NCBI GenBank assembly: GCA_021850345.1
Contig: JAJZMN010000090.1
Span: 1-13,333 of the forward strand
Reading direction: 5' to 3'
From: Actinomycetes bacterium
GTDB taxonomy: Bacteria; Actinomycetota; Acidimicrobiia; Acidimicrobiales; RAAP-2
Length of the DNA: 13,333 nucleotides
The notes below the pieces were generated by a model, which was given only the letters and a program-made list of their open reading frames with translations, did no database searches and had not been told where the DNA came from. Made by a program: the position numbers and the translations under genes. Shown here one piece after another: positions 1-7,904 of this stretch (positions within the stretch are counted from its first letter, which is position 1; each line of letters opens with the position of its first letter).

Positions 1-722
1 GTGGTCGCCTCCTCGTATGACGAGCCGATGCACAGGGGTACCTGCGCCACGTTGTCGAGCTCGTTCGGATCCCGACCGGCCTCCTCGGCGAACGTCAGCA
101 CCTTCGCCCAGTTCTTCTCGAAGCTGGCGGGCGTGTAGAAATACGTGAGCCACCCCTCGCCACGCGTCGCCACCCGACGCAGCACGCGGTCGACGTAGCC
201 CCCGATCAGCACCTTGGGCGCAGGAGCGGGCTTGGGCAACATCACCACGTGTGTGAGCTGCCTGCCGCCGACCTCCCCGGTGACGTCGTCTCGATCCCAC
301 AGTGCTCGCAGGACGTCGAGGTGCTGTTCGAAGATCTGGCCCCGGCCCTTGAACGGCACGCCGACGGCGTGGAACTCACGCTCGTACCAGCCCGCCGCCA
401 TGCCCAAGGTGAGGCGCCCCCGGCTCTGGGCCTGGAGGGTCGCGGCGGTCTTGGCAAGGAGCACCGGCTCTCGGAGCGGCAGGACGAGCACACCGGTCCC
501 GAGCTCGCTCGTCGTGGTGACCGACGCGAGCATGCTCAGCGTCGTGAGCGACTCGAAGAACGGGAATGGCCGCCGGGCGCCCAAGAAGAGGTGGTCCCAC
601 GCCCATAGCGACGCGTACCCTCGTCGCTCGGCCTCCTCCGCGTACTCGCGGATCGCGTCGAAATCGGGCACCTTGCTCGCCGGCGTGAAATTCTCGACGG
701 CCAGACCAAAACGTACGGGCAT
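1..722 (-). CDS. LLM-class flavin-dependent oxidoreductase, C-terminus cut by window edge
   Basis: This reading frame is open from an ATG at 722 down to base 1 (240 complete codons), so the 3' end is missing. The protein begins MPVRFGLAVENF and has the bacterial luciferase-like TIM-barrel pattern: LWAWDHL at about residues 39-45, GRLTLGMAAGW at 102-112 and RGQIFEQHLDVLRALW at 127-142. Family members use reduced FMN or F420 for monooxygenation or hydride transfer in the cytoplasm; which cofactor is used here cannot be told. A clear ribosome binding site (GGGGAG) lies 5-6 bases before the ATG. It is the last gene of a minus-strand series with a Mo hydroxylase and an amidohydrolase, but 172 bases separate it from the CoxG-like gene and that gap holds a repeated element, so it may have its own promoter. 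RutA, which opens the uracil ring, belongs to the same superfamily; a similar ring-opening role here is only inference. Confidence 0.88.
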   Translation of the reverse strand, partial: MPVRFGLAVENFTPASKVPDFDAIREYAEEAERRGYASLWAWDHLFLGARRPFPFFESLTTLSMLASVTTTSELGTGVLVLPLREPVLLAKTAATLQAQSRGRLTLGMAAGWYEREFHAVGVPFKGRGQIFEQHLDVLRALWDRDDVTGEVGGRQLTHVVMLPKPAPAPKVLIGGYVDRVLRRVATRGEGWLTYFYTPASFEKNWAKVLTFAEEAGRDPNELDNVAQVPLCIGSSYEEAT

Positions 723-821
723 GTTTTCTCCCCACTCCACAACGTCCGACGAGCGGCGCGAAGGCGGCTCGACCAGCCACAACCTTAGAGAAGCGCCCAC
801 CTCGAACGGATCGGCGACAAA

Positions 822-851
822 TGCCAAACATTGGCTCGGTCTTCGTCATAT
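822..851. promoter_or_regulatory. Repeated element, copy A, upstream of the LLM oxidoreductase gene
   Basis: This 30-base stretch matches 6255-6285 at 24 of 30 positions with one single-base gap. Identity is complete over TGCCAAACA at the left and GTCATAT at the right. The left part of this copy is also a perfect short palindrome, GCCAA-ACA-TTGGC (823-835). It lies 100 bases upstream of the LLM gene start and 44 bases beyond the CoxG-like stop, in non-coding sequence. I infer a regulator binding site shared with the divergent control region at 6005-6379. Confidence 0.5.
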
Positions 852-894
852 GTTGTGTAACCACTTGGCGGCACCGCGACCGGGGCTGCACCCG

Positions 895-1362
895 TCATGC
901 CGACGGCGCCTCGGCGGAGCCGGCCAATACCGTCGACTCGAGCGATGCCACGAATTGGCCGATGATCTTGGTGCTCACGTCGGCGAGCACTCCCCGCCCG
1001 AACTGGGCGACTCGCCCGGTGATCGCGAGGTCGGTCGACACCGAGACGCGCGTCGCCGGACCGTCGGGGACGAGCTGGGCGGTGATCGTGGCGCTGGCGC
1101 TCCCTTGCCCGCGCGTCTCGCGGCCTTCTGCGCGAAGGACGGCGCGACGCGCGATCGGGTCACGCTCCAAGAAGGTCGCCTTTCCCTTGTACTCCGCCGA
1201 GACGGGGCCCACCTTCACCTTGATCGTGCCGGAGAAGTCGTCGCCCTCGACGGCCTCGAGGGTCGCGCCAGGCATGCACGGCGCGAGGCGCGCGACGTCG
1301 GTCAGCACCTCCCATGCGGTGTCGATGGGCACGTCCACGCTGAACTCGTCACGCAGCTCCAC
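895..1362 (-). CDS. CoxG-like SRPBCC family protein, accessory to the Mo hydroxylase
   Basis: The 155-residue protein has the carbon monoxide dehydrogenase subunit G (CoxG) pattern: an N-terminal ELRDEFSVDVPIDTAWEVL, then APCMPGATLEAVEGDDFSG, KVKVGPVSAEYKGKATF and, later, GQGSASATITAQL. CoxG proteins have an SRPBCC (START-like) fold and accompany Mo hydroxylases; some act in membrane attachment or maturation of the enzyme, but the role in this subfamily is not settled. I chose the GTG at 1362 because GAGGAGG lies just upstream and the product then starts where CoxG homologs usually start. An ATG at 1401 in the same frame would add 13 residues and has a weaker ribosome site. It follows the isochorismatase-type gene and points the same way, so cotranscription with the hydroxylase genes is likely. 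Confidence 0.85.
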   Translation of the reverse strand: MELRDEFSVDVPIDTAWEVLTDVARLAPCMPGATLEAVEGDDFSGTIKVKVGPVSAEYKGKATFLERDPIARRAVLRAEGRETRGQGSASATITAQLVPDGPATRVSVSTDLAITGRVAQFGRGVLADVSTKIIGQFVASLESTVLAGSAEAPSA

Positions 1363-1482
1363 CCCGTCCTCCTCGTGGTCTCGGGTCGTCGCCCCGATCA
1401 TTCGCTCGCGTCGTTCATTGCTCGCCTCGACGAGCGCGCGAGCACTGCTGGCCGAAGCGGTGGCCCACCATCGCCGCCCTCT

Positions 1483-2079
1483 CTAGATACCGAGGACCCC
1501 GCCGATCTCCTCTGCGTCGCCGACGTGGGCGAACACGTGCTCGAGGCATTCGAGCGCAGCCTCGTGACGCTTTTTGGAGGTTCCGGCGACGGCGTCACGC
1601 GCCACGAAGCAGCGGTAGTCCAGGTTCCGGGCGTGCTGGACGGTGGCGGTGACGCACACGTCAGTGCACACCCCGGTCACGACGAGGTTCTCCACGCCCG
1701 AGCACCGCAGTACGACGCCCAGATCGGTTCCCAAGAACGCGTCGTAGCGCCGCTTGCCTTCGATGACGTGATCGCCATCCATCGGCTGGAGCCCGTCGAC
1801 GATCTCTGCTCCTCGAGTCCCTTCGAGGCAGTGCGGGGGCTCGAATTCGAGCTCGATGCCGAAATCCGACCCGTCCGGCCTGTGCATCTCTTTCGTGTAG
1901 ATCACGCCGATCCCGCGCGCCCGGGCCCGGTCCGCAAGCTCGGCGATGCGCGCCACGATGTCGAGCCCTCCGCATGCTGGCACCGGCGCGTCGGGCAGCA
2001 GGAAGTCGTTCTGCATGTCGATCACGAGCAGTGCCGTGCGCTCGGGATGCGCGACGAGCGTGCGCACGTCTGGCCTCAT
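1483..2079 (-). CDS. Isochorismatase-family cysteine hydrolase (amidohydrolase)
   Basis: The 198-residue protein has the full catalytic set of the isochorismatase-like hydrolases: Asp21 in LLVIDMQNDF, Lys109 in EGKRRYDAF and Cys142 in TGVCTDVCVTAT. Members include nicotinamidase, N-carbamoylsarcosine amidase, biuret hydrolase and RutB (ureidoacrylate amidohydrolase); most cleave amide or ureido C-N bonds by a cysteine nucleophile. The substrate here is unknown. The gene lies 30 bases downstream of the Mo hydroxylase large subunit on the same strand, with a GAGGA ribosome site about 10 bases before its ATG, so it is almost certainly in the same operon. Next to a heterocycle hydroxylase and an LLM flavoenzyme, release of ammonia or carbamate from a ring-opened intermediate is a reasonable inference. 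Confidence 0.88.
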   Translation of the reverse strand: MRPDVRTLVAHPERTALLVIDMQNDFLLPDAPVPACGGLDIVARIAELADRARARGIGVIYTKEMHRPDGSDFGIELEFEPPHCLEGTRGAEIVDGLQPMDGDHVIEGKRRYDAFLGTDLGVVLRCSGVENLVVTGVCTDVCVTATVQHARNLDYRCFVARDAVAGTSKKRHEAALECLEHVFAHVGDAEEIGGVLGI

Positions 2080-2109
2080 CAGGTACCGGTCCTCATCTGG
2101 GTGCTGGGT

Positions 2110-4500
2110 TCATCTGTCTGCCGACCGCTCGAGGGGACCTTCTCGGTCAGCCGGTTGCGCCGAGCCGACGCCGTCGATCATCTCGAGCACGCGCTCGGGG
2201 GTGATCGGCGTGCTCGTGGGCCGGACTCCGATGGCGTCTTCTATGGCGCTCGCGATCGCCGCAGCCACGTTGCCGATCGCCGGCTCTCCGATCCCGCGTG
2301 CCCCGAGCGGCCCCTTTCCCTCGCCGCTCTCGACGATGGCGACCTCCACGTCGGGAACGTCGTGGGAGTTCGGGACGAGGTAGTCGGCGAACAGCATCGA
2401 CGCGGGGATGCCGTCGACAATCGGGACCTCTTCGGTGAGGGCATAGCCGAGGCCCTGGACCACGCCACCTTGGACCTGGCCCTCGACGCGCAACGGGTTG
2501 ATCATCCTGCCGACGTCGTGGCACGCGACGTAGCGAAGGACCGTGACCTCTCCCGTCTCCGTGTCTACGGCGACCTCTGCGGCATGGGTCCCGTAGGTGT
2601 AGTCGGGGAACGTGTGGCCCTGTCCTGCGCGCGGGTCGAACGTGCCCACCGGTGCGTGCCACGTCGACATCACCGCGGTCGACACTCCGCGCCGGTCGCA
2701 CTCTGAAGCGAGCTCGGCGAGCGTGAGGTAGGGCGCCGACACGCCCGCGGGACCCACCCGGCCGTCGGCGAAGCTGAGCATGTCCTCGCGGACCCCCAAG
2801 ATGTCGGCGGCAACCGGCGCCACCAACGCCTTCAGGTCGGTGGCAGCCTTGACCGCGGCGTTGCCCGACATGAACAGCTGGCGCGTGGCGAACGTGCCTC
2901 CTGCAGGGGGCGTCAGCGCGCTGTCACCGATGTACACGCTGATGTCGGCGAGGGGGACGCCCACGATCTCGGCTGCGATCTGGCAGAGGCTCGCCGCCTG
3001 GCCACCGCCCAGGTCCGTCACACCGCTTCTCAAGAGGAGCGTGCCGTCGGGCTCGATGCTGAGCCACACCGACGCCCGGTCGCGGAACCACACGGTCCTG
3101 CCGTAGGGCTGGCGATTGCAGGCGAAGCCCCGGCCGATCCGCACGTGCGGCGAGCCCGGCCGGCCCTCTTCTGCTCGGGGGCCGAGCCGTTCGAGGGCTT
3201 CGCGCATCGTGCGCCCCACCTCGACGCAGGTCTGGACGGGTTCTCCGGTCGGAAGGACGTCTCCCTTCTGCAAGAAGTTCCGCTCTCGGACCTCCGTGGC
3301 GCTGAGCCCGAGGCGCTTCGCGACGAGGTCCATCTGCGCCTCGTAGGCAAAGGTGACCTGCATGGCGCCGAAGCCCCGAAACGCGCTCGTCGGCACCTGG
3401 TTCGTGAGCACGGCCCGCGAGACGATCGAGGCATTGGGGACCCGGTAGGGACCGCATGCAGTCGCCGCGGCGGCGAACAGCACCCGCGCGGAGAGGTACG
3501 GGTACGCGCCGGCATCACCGGTGACGTCCACCTCTTGGGCGGTGATGGTCCCGTCGCGGCGCACCCCCGTGCGGTAGCGCATGGTGAAGGGGTGGCGCTT
3601 GGTCGTGGCGACGATCGACTCTTGGCGCTCGAACACGAGCTTCACCGGACGCCCCGTGCGCCACGCGAGCAGCGCGAGGTAGGGCTCGACGGTCATGTCC
3701 TCCTTGCCCCCGAACCCTCCTCCCATGTAGGTGGCGATCACTCGCACCTTGCTCGCAGGAAGCCCGAGGATGCGGGCAATCTCCGGCCCGTGCTCGATCA
3801 CCTGGGTCGCGACCCGCAGGGTGACCACGCCGTTGTCGACCCATGCGACACCGGCCTCGGGCTCGAGATATGCGTGTTCCACCCGCTGGCTCTGGTACGT
3901 CCCCTCGACGACGACATCGGCCTCGGCCATGCCCGCGTCGACGTCACCTGAGCGCACCTGCCAGGTGACGAGGACGTTGCCCTTGTCGTGGACCTTCGGC
4001 GCGTCCTGTTGCTGGGCGGCAACGGTGTCGAAGACGGCAGGGAGCTCCTCGTACTCGACGGCGACGAGCTCCGCCGCCTCCTCGGCGGCCTGGGGGCTGG
4101 TGGCTGCCACGAGTGCTACGGGCTCGCCGACGTAGCGAATGCGGTCGTCGGCGAGGACGGGCATCGGCATTTCGAGCTCGCCGAGGCCTCCCGCACCCTC
4201 CGAGAGGATCTGGTTGTGCGGGACGTCGTCGGCGACGAGGACTGCCACGACCCCGTGCACCGAGGATGCCATCTTCACGTCGACCGACACCAGGCGCGCG
4301 CTCGGGACCTGGGCCCGCACCACTTTGGCGTAGAGCATGCCCGGCATCTCCCAATCGGCCGCGTAGCGCAGCGACCCTTCCACCTTGTCGACGAAGTCGT
4401 GGTGGACCGCCGGAGTGCCGACCACACGGAACCCCTCCGCCGCGACGGGCGATGAGGGCGGCACAGCCGTTCGCGGCGGGCGCGCGGTACGAGTCGTCAT
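2110..4500 (-). CDS. Xanthine dehydrogenase family molybdopterin-binding large subunit
   Basis: The 796-residue protein is full length for the Mo subunit of three-subunit hydroxylases. Landmarks in order are RYVGEPVALVAA (122-133), GGGFGGKED (260-268), ERQESIVATTKRHPF (291-305), TSAFRGFGAMQ (371-381), TDLGGGQAASLCQIAAE (495-511), QVQGGVVQGLGYAL (675-688) and GARGIGEPAIGN (733-744). Glu739 fits the catalytic base that activates water for hydroxylation at a C-H bond. The loop that in aerobic CO dehydrogenase carries AYRCSFR, with the Cys that binds copper, here reads AFRGFGA. It therefore belongs to the xanthine dehydrogenase/hydroxylase side, likely acting on an N-heterocycle or aldehyde. The ATG overlaps the stop of the [2Fe-2S] subunit gene by four bases, which indicates translational coupling. 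Cofactor maturation genes (XdhC-like or MobA-like) are not in the window. Confidence 0.93.
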   Translation of the reverse strand: MTTRTARPPRTAVPPSSPVAAEGFRVVGTPAVHHDFVDKVEGSLRYAADWEMPGMLYAKVVRAQVPSARLVSVDVKMASSVHGVVAVLVADDVPHNQILSEGAGGLGELEMPMPVLADDRIRYVGEPVALVAATSPQAAEEAAELVAVEYEELPAVFDTVAAQQQDAPKVHDKGNVLVTWQVRSGDVDAGMAEADVVVEGTYQSQRVEHAYLEPEAGVAWVDNGVVTLRVATQVIEHGPEIARILGLPASKVRVIATYMGGGFGGKEDMTVEPYLALLAWRTGRPVKLVFERQESIVATTKRHPFTMRYRTGVRRDGTITAQEVDVTGDAGAYPYLSARVLFAAAATACGPYRVPNASIVSRAVLTNQVPTSAFRGFGAMQVTFAYEAQMDLVAKRLGLSATEVRERNFLQKGDVLPTGEPVQTCVEVGRTMREALERLGPRAEEGRPGSPHVRIGRGFACNRQPYGRTVWFRDRASVWLSIEPDGTLLLRSGVTDLGGGQAASLCQIAAEIVGVPLADISVYIGDSALTPPAGGTFATRQLFMSGNAAVKAATDLKALVAPVAADILGVREDMLSFADGRVGPAGVSAPYLTLAELASECDRRGVSTAVMSTWHAPVGTFDPRAGQGHTFPDYTYGTHAAEVAVDTETGEVTVLRYVACHDVGRMINPLRVEGQVQGGVVQGLGYALTEEVPIVDGIPASMLFADYLVPNSHDVPDVEVAIVESGEGKGPLGARGIGEPAIGNVAAAIASAIEDAIGVRPTSTPITPERVLEMIDGVGSAQPADREGPLERSADR

Positions 4501-5093
4501 GACGCCACGCTCCCGTGGTCACTCACAGGCTCGACGTGCCGCGCTCGTGTGCCGTCGGCCGCTGCGCCGGCGTACTCGGCCACGGCATCGAATATCTTGG
4601 CGTACCCCGTGCACCGGCAGAGGTTGCCGACGAGCTCGTACGCGACTTCTTCTCTCGTTGGCTGCCCGACTCGTTCGACGAGGGCATGGGCGGCGAGGAT
4701 CATCCCGGGGGTGCAGAAGCCGCACTGGAGCGCGCCGTTGCGAAGGAAGCTCTGCTGCAAAGGGTGCAGCGCCCGGCCGCGCGCATGCACCTCTGTCGCC
4801 GCGGCGTCGCCGGCAAGCGAGGCAAGCCCCGAGAGCGTCGTGATCTCGTGCCCCTCGGCTTGCGCCACGAACATGAGGCACGCGCTGACGGCCTCTCCGT
4901 CCACGAGGACCGTGCACGTGCCGCACACGCCCTCGCCGCAGCCGTAGCGGACCTCGCCGAGCCCGAGATCGTCATGGAGGACGTCGAGAAGCGACCTGCT
5001 CGGCCGGGCGGCGACCCTCACCTCCCGCCCGTTGACGTGCAGCATGTAGGCCTCGGCTCCCTCCCTGCCAGTGACGTCCCTGTCAGTGGTCAT
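4497..5093 (-). CDS. [2Fe-2S] ferredoxin-like small subunit of Mo hydroxylase
   Basis: The 198-residue protein carries both iron-sulfur clusters of this enzyme class. The plant-type ferredoxin domain has Cys52, Cys57, Cys60 and Cys72 in YGCGEGVCGTCTVLVDG and SAC. The helical domain has Cys124, Cys127, Cys159 and Cys161 in QCGFCTPGM and NLCRCTGY. All eight ligands are present, so electron transfer from the Mo site to FAD should be intact. The first 15 residues and the last 25 or so lie outside the conserved core. It overlaps the FAD subunit gene upstream and the Mo subunit gene downstream by four bases each (ATGA), giving the order FAD, FeS, Mo, as in coxMSL-type operons. Confidence 0.95.
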   Translation of the reverse strand: MTTDRDVTGREGAEAYMLHVNGREVRVAARPSRSLLDVLHDDLGLGEVRYGCGEGVCGTCTVLVDGEAVSACLMFVAQAEGHEITTLSGLASLAGDAAATEVHARGRALHPLQQSFLRNGALQCGFCTPGMILAAHALVERVGQPTREEVAYELVGNLCRCTGYAKIFDAVAEYAGAAADGTRARHVEPVSDHGSVAS

Positions 5094-6004
5094 GCTTCCT
5101 CCCCGTCGGCTGCCCCGTCGGCTGCGTCGGACGTGCCTTCGGCGGCCCGGTCGAAGGCAGACCGGAGCGCCCGCCGGGCAAGCACGGCTGCGACTCGGCG
5201 CCGGTACTCGCCCGACGCGTGCACGTCGCTCGAGGGGCTGAGCGCCGCCGCGGCGCCAGCCGCTGCGGCCCCGAGGGCCCGGTCGTCGCCCGTCGAGCCG
5301 ACCAGGCTCCGCACGGCGTCATCTTCCGCAGAGACCACCCGCTCGGCGACACCGGCAAAAGAAAGGGTGACGTGGCGCGCGGTGCCGTCCTCTTCGAGGA
5401 CGACCGTGGCAGCTGCCGCGGCGATGGCGAGGTCGGAGGTGCGGCGCACCATCTCTGCGAAGCCCCATCCCTCGTGACGCGCCTTGACGGGGATACGGAC
5501 GTCGGTGACGACCTCGGCGGGCATGAGGGACGTGGTCAGGTACGAGACGAAGAACTCGTGAGCAGGGACGGTGCGCGAGCCACTCGGGCCTTGGACGACG
5601 ATCTCGGCGCCGAGGGCGAGTGCACACGCGCCGAGCTCAGACGTCGGATCGGCGTGCGCCAAGCTCCCGCCGAGCGTTCCTCGATTGCGCACCCGGGCGT
5701 TTCCCACGTAGCGGACAGCCTCTGCCAAGAGCGGGCAGTGCCGCCGTACCGTCGCTGTCTCGAGGAGCGTCCGGTGACGAGTCAACCCTCCGAGGACGAG
5801 CGTCGAGCCGTTCACAGACGGCGGCGCTGCACCGATCGGGTTCAAGTCGACGAGAAGCTCGGGCCGCACGAGCCGGAGGTTCATCATCGGCACGAGGCTC
5901 TGGCCGCCGGCGAGCACCTTGGCCTCTTCCCCGCCGCGAGCCAGCGCCTCGACCGCCTCTTGGTAGCTCGAAACGGCGACGTAGTCGAAGTCGACCGATG
6001 CCAT
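5090..6004 (-). CDS. FAD-binding medium subunit of Mo hydroxylase
   Basis: With the start at 6004 the protein has 304 residues and begins MASVDFDYVAVSSYQEAVEAL, the usual N-terminus of the CoxM/XdhB-like FAD subunit. The two flavin-contact motifs are present: AGGQSLVPMM at about 32-41 and NRGTLGGSLAHADP at 107-120. It accepts electrons from the [2Fe-2S] subunit and passes them to NAD or another acceptor. The frame stays open to a GTG at 6052, but that 16-residue extension (MRRHRWTPWHPWCPEQ) does not resemble the family. The ribosome site before 6004 is weak. The C-terminal 20 or so residues are an Ala/Asp/Glu-rich tail. This is the first gene of the minus-strand operon, facing the shared control region with the permease. 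Confidence 0.93.
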   Translation of the reverse strand: MASVDFDYVAVSSYQEAVEALARGGEEAKVLAGGQSLVPMMNLRLVRPELLVDLNPIGAAPPSVNGSTLVLGGLTRHRTLLETATVRRHCPLLAEAVRYVGNARVRNRGTLGGSLAHADPTSELGACALALGAEIVVQGPSGSRTVPAHEFFVSYLTTSLMPAEVVTDVRIPVKARHEGWGFAEMVRRTSDLAIAAAAATVVLEEDGTARHVTLSFAGVAERVVSAEDDAVRSLVGSTGDDRALGAAAAGAAAALSPSSDVHASGEYRRRVAAVLARRALRSAFDRAAEGTSDAADGAADGEEA

Positions 6005-6204
6005 CTGCTCAGGGCACCATGGGTGCCACGGCGTCCACCGGTGTCGCCGCACCCGCTCGCTCGAATTCCACGTCCCTCCCCTGATCGTCGCTCCGAACCT
6101 ACTGTCACGTCTTCGGTCACGTCACGGGGCGGCGGGCTCGGGAAGCCTTCGAAAAGGCCACCACGAAGATGGCCCGGGCGCCTCGACGGGCTGTGCCACT
6201 GTCC

Positions 6205-6228
6205 ACTTGCCATGCACGATAGGCAAGT
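6205..6228. promoter_or_regulatory. Perfect inverted repeat, probable operator
   Basis: ACTTGCC (6205-6211) and GGCAAGT (6222-6228) are exact reverse complements separated by 10 bases. The size and symmetry fit a dimeric helix-turn-helix regulator site. It lies 201 bases from the hydroxylase operon start and 152 bases from the permease start, so it could act on either. The cognate regulator is not visible in the window. Confidence 0.5.
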
Positions 6229-6254
6229 CCAGGCGATCCGTCACCGACATCTAT

Positions 6255-6285
6255 TGCCAAACAGTTGACACTTTATTTGTCATAT
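6255..6285. promoter_or_regulatory. Repeated element, copy B, with TGACA/TGTCA inverted repeat
   Basis: This copy shares TGCCAAACA and GTCATAT with copy A (822-851), plus 8 of the 14 bases in between, after one single-base gap. Within it, TGACA (6266-6270) and TGTCA (6278-6282) form a 5+5 inverted repeat with a 7-base spacer. It lies 95 bases upstream of the permease start, just before a promoter-like TTGACA, which would suit an activator or repressor site. It has the same orientation relative to the minus-strand genes as copy A. Confidence 0.5.
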
Positions 6286-6303
6286 CGCCACAACGTCGCG
6301 GTC

Positions 6304-6330
6304 TTGACAGCATCGATCCTCGGGTACAAA
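6304..6330 (+). promoter_or_regulatory. Candidate promoter of the permease gene
   Basis: TTGACA (6304-6309) matches the -35 consensus exactly. TACAAA (6325-6330) is a partial -10 match at a short 15-base spacing. A start site near 6337 would leave a leader of about 43 bases ending in the AGGGGG ribosome site at 6366-6371. The short spacer and the imperfect -10 lower confidence, and would suit a promoter that depends on an activator. Confidence 0.35.
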
Positions 6331-6379
6331 CTGCGCGACTTAGAGTCGGCACACTCCGCCGACAAAGGGGGATCGCGAC

Positions 6380-7828
6380 GTGGCCGACGTACATGAGGCA
6401 TCTGTCCCGATTGAAAAATCGCCAGCGATCGAGCGGCGGTCGATACACTTCGTACCACTCGCGACACGACACGGAAAAGCCCACGACCTTTTCACGCTGT
6501 GGTTCGCCTCGAATGCGCAGGTCACGGGCGTCGTAACGGGCGCACTCGCGGTCATTTTCGGCTTGTCGCTACCGTGGGCACTACTCGCGGTATTGATCGG
6601 CAATGTGGTTGGCACCGTGTTCATGGCGCTCCACTCCGCACAAGGCCCAAAGCTCGGCATCCCGCAGATGATCCAAAGCCGGGCACAGTTCGGTTACTAC
6701 GGCGCCATCATCCCCTTGGTGCTCGTGATCTTGATGTACGTCGGCTTCTTTTCGACGGGGAACATCCTGGGCGCTGAGGCGCTGACCAACATGACCGGTA
6801 TGGGACTGTCCCCGGCCATCGTCATCGTCGGCGCGGCATGCCTGGTCCTCGGGATCGTCGGCTATAGGCTCATCCACGCGTCCGCCAAGTGGATCAGCCT
6901 GTTCGTCGCTCTCGGCTTCGTCTACCTCACGGTGCAGCTGCTCCTGAACCACAGCCTCGGCTCCGTATGGCACGCCAGCGGCTTCCATGCAGGCACCTTC
7001 GTCCTGGGGATCACCGTCGTCGCCACCTACGAGATCACGTTCGCGCCGTACGTCGCGGATTACTCCCGCTATCTTCCGCAGGAGACCTCGATCAAGAGCT
7101 GCTTCTGGTACACCTACGCGGGCAGCGTGATCGGAAACCTCTGGATGAACGTCTTCGGCTGTATCGCAGCGGCCGTCGCCATCAAGTCCTTCGACTCGAC
7201 ATCGATTGGTTTCGTCGTGAAGCAGGCGTCTGCCGCCCACTGGCTCTTCGACCTGATCATCATCTTCGGCATCGTGATCATCGGTGTGCTGAACCTCTAT
7301 AGCGCCTTCATGTCTTCGGTCACGACGCTTTCGGCAATCTGGAAGCGTCACCGTATCCAGGTGAGGACGCGTGCGCTCTACATGATCTTCTGGGCTGCCG
7401 TCGGGACCGCTCTCGCGGTCGCAGGTCGAGGGAGCTTCCTCACAAAGTACTTCGACTTCATCCTGTTTCTGTCGTACTTCATCGTGCCGTGGACCGCGGT
7501 CAACTTGATGGACTTCTATGTCATCAGGAAACAGGTCTACAACATCACAGCCGTCTTCGATCCCGACGGAGTCTACGGCAAGTGGCGCTGGCAGGCACTC
7601 GTGGCGTACCTGGTCAGCGTGGGAGCGGAAATTCCGTTCATGAACACCACATTCTACAAGGGCCCTGTCGTCAATATGCTTGGCGGCGCAGATATCTCCT
7701 GGATCATCGGCGTGATCGTGGGAGGATTGCTCTACCTCGCCCTCGTTCGGTTCTCTCCGCTGCCAGAAGCCCTTTCGGTCTCTCCCGTTCTCGAGACGGC
7801 GGGCGAAGTGGACACGGTGCACGTCTAG
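6380..7828 (+). CDS. NCS1-family purine/cytosine-type permease
   Basis: The 482-residue protein is almost entirely hydrophobic segments and has the length of the NCS1 (purine-cytosine permease, Transp_cyt_pur) family, which has about 12 transmembrane helices. Family signatures are ERRSIHFVP near 18-26, HGKAHDLFTLWFASNAQVTG (31-50), GIPQMIQSRAQFGYYGA (93-109) and APYVADYSRYLP (222-233). It probably imports a nucleobase or related heterocycle (cytosine, purine, hydantoin or allantoin types are known) with a cation. The start is a GTG preceded by AGGGGG with an 8-base gap. It is divergent from the Mo hydroxylase operon, which makes its cargo a good candidate substrate of that enzyme. A short hairpin follows its stop, then the DUF1989 gene on the same strand. 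Confidence 0.92.
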   Translation: MADVHEASVPIEKSPAIERRSIHFVPLATRHGKAHDLFTLWFASNAQVTGVVTGALAVIFGLSLPWALLAVLIGNVVGTVFMALHSAQGPKLGIPQMIQSRAQFGYYGAIIPLVLVILMYVGFFSTGNILGAEALTNMTGMGLSPAIVIVGAACLVLGIVGYRLIHASAKWISLFVALGFVYLTVQLLLNHSLGSVWHASGFHAGTFVLGITVVATYEITFAPYVADYSRYLPQETSIKSCFWYTYAGSVIGNLWMNVFGCIAAAVAIKSFDSTSIGFVVKQASAAHWLFDLIIIFGIVIIGVLNLYSAFMSSVTTLSAIWKRHRIQVRTRALYMIFWAAVGTALAVAGRGSFLTKYFDFILFLSYFIVPWTAVNLMDFYVIRKQVYNITAVFDPDGVYGKWRWQALVAYLVSVGAEIPFMNTTFYKGPVVNMLGGADISWIIGVIVGGLLYLALVRFSPLPEALSVSPVLETAGEVDTVHV

Positions 7829-7841
7829 CGCCGGTCCGGCG
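7829..7841 (+). terminator. Short hairpin after the permease stop
   Basis: CGCCG and CGGCG pair around a GTC loop directly after the TAG of the permease gene. The stem is only 5 bp and no T-run follows, so it may be a weak terminator, an RNA-stabilising hairpin or chance in GC-rich DNA. If it acts, it would lower expression of the DUF1989 gene relative to the permease. Confidence 0.25.
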
Positions 7842-7904
7842 GCGTCGACAACGCACGGCACCACCGCTCCCGCGTTGACGTCTCGTCGAAGGAGGTTCCC
7901 AGAC

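Larger units (their letters stand above)
6005..6379. other. Divergent control region between hydroxylase operon and permease
   Basis: This 375-base non-coding gap separates two divergent transcription units. Its left part (6005-6200) is GC-rich and I see no clear signal in it. The right part is locally AT-rich and holds a perfect inverted repeat (6205-6228), one copy of the repeated element (6255-6285) and a promoter-like TTGACA (6304). I see no regulator gene or small open frame here that looks real. The minus-strand promoter of the operon could not be pinned down. Confidence 0.7.

Noticed and set aside
214..2706. Plus-strand open frame of 830 codons
   Set aside because: It runs antisense through the LLM, CoxG, isochorismatase and Mo-subunit genes. 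The protein is Arg/His/Asp-rich with no family pattern; it is a GC-rich shadow of the real minus-strand genes.
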